Translations under genes and position numbers: made by a program
Source: an uncultured Sphingopyxis sp.
GTDB taxonomy: Bacteria; Pseudomonadota; Alphaproteobacteria; Sphingomonadales; Sphingomonadaceae
Reading direction: 5' to 3'
Assembly (NCBI RefSeq): GCF_900078365.1
Contig: NZ_LT598653.1
Coordinates: 2,480,001-2,544,000, forward strand
Length of the DNA: 64,000 nucleotides
Part shown: one piece after another, positions 58,002 to 64,000 of the stretch
Layout of the letters: each line of letters opens with the position of its first letter
How positions within the stretch are numbered: position 1 is the first letter of the stretch
The notes under the pieces: model-generated
Databases searched by the model: none
Told to the model about the DNA's origin: nothing
What the model saw: only the letters and a program-made list of their open reading frames with translations

Positions 58002-59699
58002 ATGGCATCGCCCCGGCGCTTCGCACCCTCGCTTTTGCTGCTGTGCAGCTCGATGCTGGTTTCGGCGCCGCTCGCCGCAGAGACGCCGGCCTATGACCTG
58101 ATCATTCGCGGCGGCACCCTCTACGACGGGTCAGGCCAGCCGCCCGTCGTCGGCGACGTCGCGATCAGGGACGACCGCATCGTCGCGGTCGGCAAGGTCG
58201 AGGGCACGGCGACGAAGGAGATCGCGGCGAAGGGCATGGCGGTCGCACCGGGCTTCATCAACATGCTGAGCTGGGCGACCGAATCGCTGATCGCCGACCC
58301 CAAAAGCCAGAGCGACATCCGGCAGGGCGTCACGCTGGAGGTGATGGGCGAAGGCTGGTCGATGGGGCCGATGAACGCGACGATGAAGCGGCTGGAAACC
58401 GAGCGGCAGGGCGACATCAAATATCCGATCGAGTGGACGAGCCTCGGCGACTATTTCGGCTGGCTCGAAAAGCGCGGCATTTCGACCAATATCGCGAGCT
58501 TCGTCGGCGCGGCGACGGTGCGCGTCCACGAGCTGGGCGAAGGCGACGTCGATCCGAACCCCGAGCAATTGGGCCGGATGCGCGCGCTGGTGCGGCAAGC
58601 GATGAACGAAGGCGCGATGGGGGTCGGCAGCTCGATCATCTATGCGCCCGGCTCCTATGCCGAAACCGACGAACTCGTCGCGCTGACGAGCGAGGCCGCG
58701 AAATGCGGCGGCATGTATATCAGCCATATGCGGTCCGAAGGCGACCGGATCGAGGAGGCGGTCGACGAGCTGATCGAGATTTCGCGCCGCTCGGGCGCGC
58801 CCGCCGAAATCTATCATCTCAAGATGGCGGGACGCAGCAATTGGGGCAAGCTCGATACGATCGTGAAGAAGATCGAGGATGCGCGCGCCGCGGGGCTGCG
58901 TATCACGACCGACATGTACACCTATACCGCCGGGGCGACCGGGCTCGACGCCGCGATGCCGACCTGGGTGCAGGCGGGCGGGCTCGAGAAGTGGATCGAG
59001 CGGCTGGAGGATCCCGCGATCCGCGCGCGCGTTGCCGAGGAAATGAAAAAGCCCGGCAGCGACTGGGAAAATCTCTATTTCGGCGCGGGCGCCGACAAGA
59101 TGATCCTCTCGGGCTTCAAGAATGACGCGCTCAAGCCGCTCACCGGCAAGACACTCGCCGAGGTCGCGGCGATGCGCGGCAAGTCGCCCGAGGAAACCGC
59201 GATGGACCTCGTCGTCGAGGACGGTTCGCGCGTCGGCACCGTCTATTTCCTGATGTCCGAGGATAATGTGCGCAAGCAGATCCAGCTGCCGTGGATGAGC
59301 TTCGGGTCCGATGCGGCGTCGCAGGCGCCCGAGGGCGTCTTCCTGAAATCGGGCGCGCATCCGCGCACCTATGGCAATTTCGCGCGGCTGCTCGGCCGCT
59401 ATGTCCGCGACGAGAAATTGATCCCGCTCGAACAGGCGGTGTACCGGCTCACCACCCTGCCCGCGACTAATTTGGGCATCAAGGATCGTGGCGCGCTCAA
59501 GCCCGGCTATTATGCCGATGTCGTCGTCTTCGATCCGGCGATGATCGGCGACCGCGCCACCTTCGAAAAGCCGCACCAATATTCAGTCGGCGTGCGCGAC
59601 GTGTTCGTCAACGGCGTCGCGGTGCTGCGGAACGGCGAGCACAGCGGGGCGACACCGGGGCGCGCGGTACGCGGGGCGGGTTTCAACCGCTGCTCTTAG
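58002..59699 (+). CDS. D-aminoacylase-like amidohydrolase lacking the HxH motif, secreted
   Basis: 565 residues with a signal peptide (cleavage near residue 26, LAAETPA). Composite-barrel amidohydrolase: N- and C-terminal beta-sandwich (YDLIIRGGTLYDGSGQPP; GALKPGYYADVVVFDPA), barrel with EVMGEGWSMGP, YISHMRSEG, AEIYHLKMAG and MSFGSDAAS. In N-acyl-D-amino-acid deacylases PGFIDxHxH follows strand one; here GFINMLSWA (84-92) has Leu89 and Trp91 instead of both His. The His, Glu and Asp residues of the other site remain, so a mononuclear site is likely. Ribosome binding site ggagag precedes the ATG. A REP-like hairpin ends it. Confidence 0.9.
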   Translation: MASPRRFAPSLLLLCSSMLVSAPLAAETPAYDLIIRGGTLYDGSGQPPVVGDVAIRDDRIVAVGKVEGTATKEIAAKGMAVAPGFINMLSWATESLIADPKSQSDIRQGVTLEVMGEGWSMGPMNATMKRLETERQGDIKYPIEWTSLGDYFGWLEKRGISTNIASFVGAATVRVHELGEGDVDPNPEQLGRMRALVRQAMNEGAMGVGSSIIYAPGSYAETDELVALTSEAAKCGGMYISHMRSEGDRIEEAVDELIEISRRSGAPAEIYHLKMAGRSNWGKLDTIVKKIEDARAAGLRITTDMYTYTAGATGLDAAMPTWVQAGGLEKWIERLEDPAIRARVAEEMKKPGSDWENLYFGAGADKMILSGFKNDALKPLTGKTLAEVAAMRGKSPEETAMDLVVEDGSRVGTVYFLMSEDNVRKQIQLPWMSFGSDAASQAPEGVFLKSGAHPRTYGNFARLLGRYVRDEKLIPLEQAVYRLTTLPATNLGIKDRGALKPGYYADVVVFDPAMIGDRATFEKPHQYSVGVRDVFVNGVAVLRNGEHSGATPGRAVRGAGFNRCS

Positions 59700-59718
59700 G
59701 GCATCACCCCACTTGAAT

Positions 59719-59746
59719 CGTCATCCCGGCCTTCGCCGGGATGACG
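59719..59746. terminator. REP-like hairpin between convergent genes
   Basis: cgtcatcccggc and gccgggatgacg pair perfectly around cttc. It is a single-hairpin member of the REP-like family, between the D-aminoacylase-like and MpaB-like stops. Confidence 0.75.
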
Positions 59747-59784
59747 GGGGAGAGAGACGTGCGTTTTGTCCGAGCAGTCTGGAT

Positions 59785-60696
59785 CTAGGCGGCGAGCGGA
59801 ACCGCCGCGAGCAGCCGCCGCTGTTCGGCGGATGATTTGAACAGGAAATCATGCGGCAGGCCGAGCCGGACGCTCGCCTGGCAATGCGGCGCCGCGCGAT
59901 CGACATGGCGGTCGGCGAGCCGGCCGGCGATGCGCAGCGCGGTGCGATCGAGCCGCGTCAGATCATAGCGCGGTCCGAGTTCGAGCTTGCGGCGGATATG
60001 ATCGGGGAGCAGCGATACCGACGCGCGCGCGATCGCGCGATGCAAGAAGCGCGGCACACCCGGCGCGGCGCGGCCCGACTGGATAATATCGAGGAATTCG
60101 AAGATGATCGGATGCGGCTCGAAGCGCGGTTCGAGCTCGGCCATCATGCCCATGAAGGCGGCCACCGTCGGCGGCGCGCGCCGCGCGCCGAATTCGCGCC
60201 CGATCGCATCGCCGTCGGCCATGAAGCGATCCTTGTCGGCGTCGCTGACGGGGCGGACGAACCGGTCATAGGCCATGAGAAAACCATAGGACGCGGTCGC
60301 CGCAACCCAGTCGAGCAGCACCGGGTCCATCGCGCGATATTTGTCGCCCGCCGGCGTTTCGCCCTTCACCTTGCCATGCATGCGGTTGACCTTGCCGATC
60401 ACCTCTTTCGCCGCGCTCGCGGGGCCATAGCAGGCGAGCATCGCGACGAGGCCGGTGCGGCGCGAGCGGCCGATCGGGTCGGCCTTGTAGGTCGAATGAT
60501 CCCATACCCCCGACCGGATGCGCGGCTCGGCGAATTCGAGCAGCACCGCGGCGATACCGCCGATGCCGAGCGCGATCGGATTCTTGTAGACGCGCCACTG
60601 GACGCTGTCCGGCGGCAGCAGCGCGGGTTCGCCGGGGGGAGCGGCGAAATCGATCGCCGTTCCCAGATAGTCGGTCTGCATCGGCGCACGCACCAT
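59785..60696 (-). CDS. Oxygenase MpaB family protein (DUF2236)
   Basis: 303 residues. The MpaB/Lcp-type fold is seen from GGIAAVLLEFAEPRIRSGVWDHSTYKADPIGRSRRT near the N-terminus, with the conserved Asp-His and Arg residues, and VLLDWVAATASYGFLMAYDRFV. This superfamily includes latex-clearing oxygenase and the MpaB prenyl-chain oxygenase, which bind heme; substrate here is unknown. No signal peptide. It lies downstream of a TonB receptor on the same strand with 74 bp between, so the receptor ligand may be its substrate. Confidence 0.85.
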   Translation of the reverse strand: MVRAPMQTDYLGTAIDFAAPPGEPALLPPDSVQWRVYKNPIALGIGGIAAVLLEFAEPRIRSGVWDHSTYKADPIGRSRRTGLVAMLACYGPASAAKEVIGKVNRMHGKVKGETPAGDKYRAMDPVLLDWVAATASYGFLMAYDRFVRPVSDADKDRFMADGDAIGREFGARRAPPTVAAFMGMMAELEPRFEPHPIIFEFLDIIQSGRAAPGVPRFLHRAIARASVSLLPDHIRRKLELGPRYDLTRLDRTALRIAGRLADRHVDRAAPHCQASVRLGLPHDFLFKSSAEQRRLLAAVPLAA

Positions 60697-60736
60697 GTTA
60701 AATGCCTCCGTTGAAAGGCGGTCATTCCCATTCAGC

Positions 60737-60753
60737 CGTCATCCCGGCGAAAA
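60737..60753. repeat. Truncated REP-like repeat
   Basis: cgtcatcccggcgaaaa matches the first 14 bases of the REP-like family arm, then diverges. It lies in the gap between the TonB receptor stop and the MpaB-like gene. Confidence 0.5.
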
Positions 60754-60770
60754 AGGGAGACGATCGCGTT

Positions 60771-63242
60771 TTAGAAGTCATAACCCACAGTGAGCCCCCA
60801 GGTTCGCGGCTGATTGGCGAAGCGCACGACGACATTGGCGTTGCTGGCGACCGCCGACCAATAATATTTGTCGAAGAGATTCTTCGCCCAGAGCGACACC
60901 GACCAGCCGGCCTGCGACTTCAGACCCAGGCTGGCGTTCACAACGGCATAGGCGTCGACCTTGTAGAGCGGATCATCTTCGAAGATCGTGTTCGCCTTGC
61001 CCTGATAGCGCAGGCTGAGCGCGCCGTTCAAATCGAGCGTATCGCTGACCGGTGTATCATAGGCGGCGACGACGCTGCCCTGGAAACGCGGGCTGTAGAT
61101 GAATTCGGCGCCGTCGAAATTCTCCGGCTGGCCGGCGGCATTGGTGCCGAGATAGTCGATCACCCGCGTCTTCAGCCACAGACCGTTGGCCGCGATCGTG
61201 ACGCCCTGGGCCGGACGCAGCGTCAGTTCGCCCTCCAGCCCGTAAGCCTTCGACTTCGGCACATTGTCGAGGCGCGACAGCGCGGTGTAGATCGGATCGG
61301 CGAAGTAAGTGCTGATCTGCTTGTCTTTATAATCATAATAGAAGGCCGCGAAATTGGCCTGCAGCAGCCGGTCGGCGAGCGTCGCCTTTACGCCCAGTTC
61401 GTAAGCGGTCAGCTTTTCCTGCACCACCGGCGCGTTCTGGCGCGCCTTGCTGGCCGCGTTGACCGGCGACGTGCCCGATTTGTAGCCGCGCGACACCGAC
61501 GCATAAACGAGCGTGTCGTCGTTCGGCGACCAGTCGAGCGCGACGCGCCAGGCGAGATTATTCTCGTCGAGCGTCGAGACGACCGGGCCGAAGCTGTTGG
61601 TGACGTCGTCGTAGGTATTGCACTGCCCCTCGGTGATCGGCGCCGGGATCGGCAGCGTGCCGCCCGCCGAGAAGAGGAAGCGGTTCACGACGTTGACGTT
61701 GGGCAACATGCTGCCCTTATAGTCGCGCGAGCAGCCGACATAGTCCTGCTTGTCCTCGGTATAGCGCAGGCCGACGGTCAGTTTCAGCTGTTCCGTCAGT
61801 TCGGCATCGGCGTTGCCGAAGAGGCTCCACGTCTTCGTGTTCATCGTGCCGATGTCTTCATAGGTGCGGAACGCCGTGGCGATGTCGGCGTCGGTGTAGC
61901 CGTCGGAGTTGAACGGCGTGTCGAGCAGGCTGATACCGGGCACGATGAGATAGGGCGCGGCGCGAATGAAGCGCGAGTTGGCGTTGCCGCCGAGCAGCGT
62001 GCGGTTGCTGTCGACGATCTTGTCGTGGCCGTAATAACCGCCGACGAGCCAGTTCACCGCGCCGGCCTCGCCCTCGAAATGGATTTCCTGGGCAAAGCTC
62101 TTGATGCGGCCGTCCGCCTTTTGCAGCAGGATTTCATAGGGCGCGCCGCTCCAGTCCGACAGCGCCTTGCGCTGGAAATCATTATAGCTGGTCAGGCTGA
62201 CGAATTTTACCGTCTCGGCAATGTCCTGATCGAGCCGCGCCTTTAGGCCCCAGAAGCGATTATTCTCCGCCAGGCCGCCCGGCAGACCGGCGCCGCGCCC
62301 GATGTCGGCCGACCGGCCGGCTTCGGGCGCCCAGTCGGCCTGACTCGCCCTGGTCGGGAAATTGGCGGCGAGATAGTCGGCGAGGCCCGGCGCGTTGAAG
62401 AAGCGCGAATTGCTGGTGCCCGTGACCGGGTTGGTCGCGGGGGTGAAGCCGATCCCCTGCCCCGCGACGGTGTCCGACTTGTTCCGCCACCAGGTAACCG
62501 AGAGGTCGATGCTGGTGCCGGGGCCGGGGTCGATCGCGAGCGAGCCGCGGATGCCGAGCTTGTCGACCTCGCCGAGCCGTTCGTCGGGGCGCGAATTGCT
62601 GACCTGCCAGCCCTTGTCGCTATTCTCGCTGCGGAAGGCGATGCGCGCGGCGACGCCTTCGCCGAGCGGGCCCGAGATGTGACCGCCGATATTATATGTC
62701 TGGTAGTTGCCGAGATCGGCCTTGATGCCGCCCTCGAAGCTGTCGGTCGGCTTGGCGGTGATGAAGTTGATCAGGCCCGCCGTGGTGTTGCGGCCATAGA
62801 GCGTGCCCTGCGGCCCCTTGAGCACCTCGACGCGCTCGAGATCCATGACGGGGCCGGTGTTCATGATCGGATAGGCATAGGCGACCTCGTCCACATAAGT
62901 GCCGACGGTCGAGGTCGCCGAGAGGTTGATCGTGTTGAAGCCGATCCCGCGCAGCGTATAGGTCGGCACGCCCTGATAGCTTTGCGAAACGGTGAAGCTC
63001 GGCGCTACCGCGGTCAGGTCGCGCATGTCGGTCACGCGCAGATTCTCGAGCGTTTCGGCATCGACCGCCTGGATCGCCATGCCGACGTCGTTCATCGATT
63101 CGGCGCGGCGCTGCGCGGTGACGATGATGTCGCCCTCGGCGGCAACGCTGTCGGGTGCGGTTTCCTCGGCCGCAAAGGCCGGTGCCGCGACAACGAGGCC
63201 GATCGCGGTACCCGCGGCCAGGAAATTACGCATTGCCTTCAT
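60771..63242 (-). CDS. TonB-dependent receptor (823 residues)
   Basis: Signal peptide ending APAFAAEE; TonB-box-like DIIVTAQRR; plug with RVTDMRDLTAVAPSFTVSQS, YTLRGIGFNTINL, VGTYVDEVAYAYPI and LKGPQGTLYGRNTTAGLINFIT; barrel ending TWGLTVGYDF with a terminal Phe. Two cysteines in VGCSRDYKGSML and EGQCNTYDD may bridge an extracellular loop. Ligand unknown. The ATG at 63242 (MKAMRN) follows gagg at a good distance; a GTG one codon earlier is in frame. It is divergent from a LuxR-family gene. Confidence 0.93.
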   Translation of the reverse strand: MKAMRNFLAAGTAIGLVVAAPAFAAEETAPDSVAAEGDIIVTAQRRAESMNDVGMAIQAVDAETLENLRVTDMRDLTAVAPSFTVSQSYQGVPTYTLRGIGFNTINLSATSTVGTYVDEVAYAYPIMNTGPVMDLERVEVLKGPQGTLYGRNTTAGLINFITAKPTDSFEGGIKADLGNYQTYNIGGHISGPLGEGVAARIAFRSENSDKGWQVSNSRPDERLGEVDKLGIRGSLAIDPGPGTSIDLSVTWWRNKSDTVAGQGIGFTPATNPVTGTSNSRFFNAPGLADYLAANFPTRASQADWAPEAGRSADIGRGAGLPGGLAENNRFWGLKARLDQDIAETVKFVSLTSYNDFQRKALSDWSGAPYEILLQKADGRIKSFAQEIHFEGEAGAVNWLVGGYYGHDKIVDSNRTLLGGNANSRFIRAAPYLIVPGISLLDTPFNSDGYTDADIATAFRTYEDIGTMNTKTWSLFGNADAELTEQLKLTVGLRYTEDKQDYVGCSRDYKGSMLPNVNVVNRFLFSAGGTLPIPAPITEGQCNTYDDVTNSFGPVVSTLDENNLAWRVALDWSPNDDTLVYASVSRGYKSGTSPVNAASKARQNAPVVQEKLTAYELGVKATLADRLLQANFAAFYYDYKDKQISTYFADPIYTALSRLDNVPKSKAYGLEGELTLRPAQGVTIAANGLWLKTRVIDYLGTNAAGQPENFDGAEFIYSPRFQGSVVAAYDTPVSDTLDLNGALSLRYQGKANTIFEDDPLYKVDAYAVVNASLGLKSQAGWSVSLWAKNLFDKYYWSAVASNANVVVRFANQPRTWGLTVGYDF

Positions 63243-63345
63243 CACTCATCCTCCCTCAAACAGCTTGTCGCCGAGCTCGTCTTTGTGCGAGCGTCGCGCG
63301 AAACCGGACCGTGCCAGAACATAGAATTGCGGCGAGAGGGACAAG

Positions 63346-63361
63346 CTGACACCTGTGTCAG
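63346..63361. promoter_or_regulatory. 16-bp palindrome between the TonB receptor and LuxR genes
   Basis: CTGACAC CT GTGTCAG is symmetric with 7-bp arms. It is 19 bp before the LuxR-family GTG start and 103 bp upstream of the receptor ATG. Good candidate operator for the LuxR-family protein. Confidence 0.6.
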
Positions 63362-63380
63362 GGAGCGGAGGGACAAAAGC

Positions 63381-64000
63381 GTGATCGACGATAGGGCCGA
63401 ATGCTGGACCGAAATGCCGGGGCTGATCGCCGCCGTGCAAGCGGCGGGCGACGCGATCGGACTGCCCTATGTCGCGGCGCAGGCCGACCTTGGCGACCCC
63501 GAGCCGATGAGCGACGAGGAAGGTCGCCCCTATGCCGAAACGAGCTTTCGCTGGGTCGATCCCGACTATGCCTATTGGCGCGACCGCAAGCTGGCGCTGC
63601 ACATCGCTTTCCTGACCGCGGCGCGGCTGGTCGGCGAACCCTTCTATTACAGCGACGGCCGCCTCGGCACCTGGCGCCCCACCCATCTGCTCGACGCGGT
63701 GGATTGCTCGCAGGCGCGCAATACGCCCAATTTCGGCGAAGCGATCATCGCGCCGGTGCATCTGCCGCGCGGGCTGGTCGGCGCGGTCTTCTGGTGCTCG
63801 CGCGAGCCCGTCGGGATCGAGGCGATCTTCGCCGGGCAGGCCGGACACTTGCACAATCTCGCGGTTCAGCTCGTCGCGACGCATAATGAAGCGCGCGGAC
63901 GTCCGCGCAACGCCGCCGTGCCGCAGACGCTGACGCGGCGCGAGGTGCAGTGCCTGCGCTGGGCGGCGGCGGGCAAGACCGACGGCGAGATCGGGATCAT
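63381..64000 (+). CDS. LuxR family transcriptional regulator (runs off window)
   Basis: At least 206 residues from a GTG start behind ggagggac. The N-terminal part (MIDDRAECWTEMPGLIAAVQ, then about 150 residues with FRWVDPDYAYWRDR and CSQARNTPNFGEAI) resembles an autoinducer-binding-like sensory domain, and the visible C-terminus begins the HTH (TLTRREVQCLRWAAAGKTDGEIGI). No luxI-type gene is seen, so it may be a LuxR solo sensing another molecule. Divergent from the TonB receptor; the last HTH helix is outside the window. Confidence 0.85.
   Translation, partial: MIDDRAECWTEMPGLIAAVQAAGDAIGLPYVAAQADLGDPEPMSDEEGRPYAETSFRWVDPDYAYWRDRKLALHIAFLTAARLVGEPFYYSDGRLGTWRPTHLLDAVDCSQARNTPNFGEAIIAPVHLPRGLVGAVFWCSREPVGIEAIFAGQAGHLHNLAVQLVATHNEARGRPRNAAVPQTLTRREVQCLRWAAAGKTDGEIGI

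Overview
The window is high-GC chromosomal DNA of an alphaproteobacterium in the Sphingomonadales, most like Sphingopyxis or Sphingomonas. This is inferred from gene content: three TonB-dependent receptors with short signal peptides, a NodT-type efflux outer membrane protein, DUF2218, DUF1611 and MpaB-type proteins, and many copies of a 'gtcatcccggcgaaggccgggat' type palindromic repeat (written here only as a family name; positions are in the features). No rRNA, tRNA, CRISPR array, phage or complete insertion sequence was seen.

Layout. 1-9.8 kb holds parts of the ribosomal/transcription region: rplJ (cut by the window edge, with a long hairpin-rich leader), then about 6.5 kb of unrelated genes (PadR regulator, DUF2218, zinc ribbon protein, amino acid permease, GIY-YIG protein, pterin dehydratase, zincin, ccmA, ccmB), then rplA, rplK, a tesB-type thioesterase, nusG and secE. 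9.9-19 kb holds an MFS transporter, a TetR regulator divergent from a three-gene RND efflux operon, and an AlkC-type DNA alkylation repair gene. 19-28 kb holds a class A penicillin-binding protein, a DUF421 pair, two alpha/beta hydrolases, and a soluble PAS histidine kinase with a single-domain receiver and a FixJ-type regulator.

28-36.5 kb looks like an electrophile/redox-stress regulon. A MocR-type regulator, a double-CDGSH protein, an azoreductase-like flavoprotein, a small acetyltransferase and a five-gene run (SDR, membrane protein, AhpD-like, GST, hydrolase-OsmC fusion) lie close to five copies of a YWGTACCR box. 36.7-45.6 kb holds an SGNH lipoprotein with a large TonB receptor, then dctA divergent from dctBD. 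The DctD here has lost the GAFTGA loop, and dctA has a sigma70-like promoter.

45.7-60 kb is the most striking part: a locus apparently built to collect and dismantle D-amino-acid-containing peptides. It has two M19 dipeptidases, two serine beta-lactamase-fold hydrolases, a YkvI-type transporter, a TonB receptor, dgcN (DUF1611) and dgcA (enolase-superfamily epimerase), a secreted D-aminoacylase-like amidohydrolase and an XRE-cupin regulator. Two nearly identical 21-nt boxes sit in front of its divergent transcription units. Two of its metallohydrolases have lost the conserved HxD/HxH metal motif. The last 4 kb hold an MpaB-like oxygenase, a third TonB receptor and a divergent LuxR-family regulator that runs off the window, with a 16-bp palindrome between the last two.
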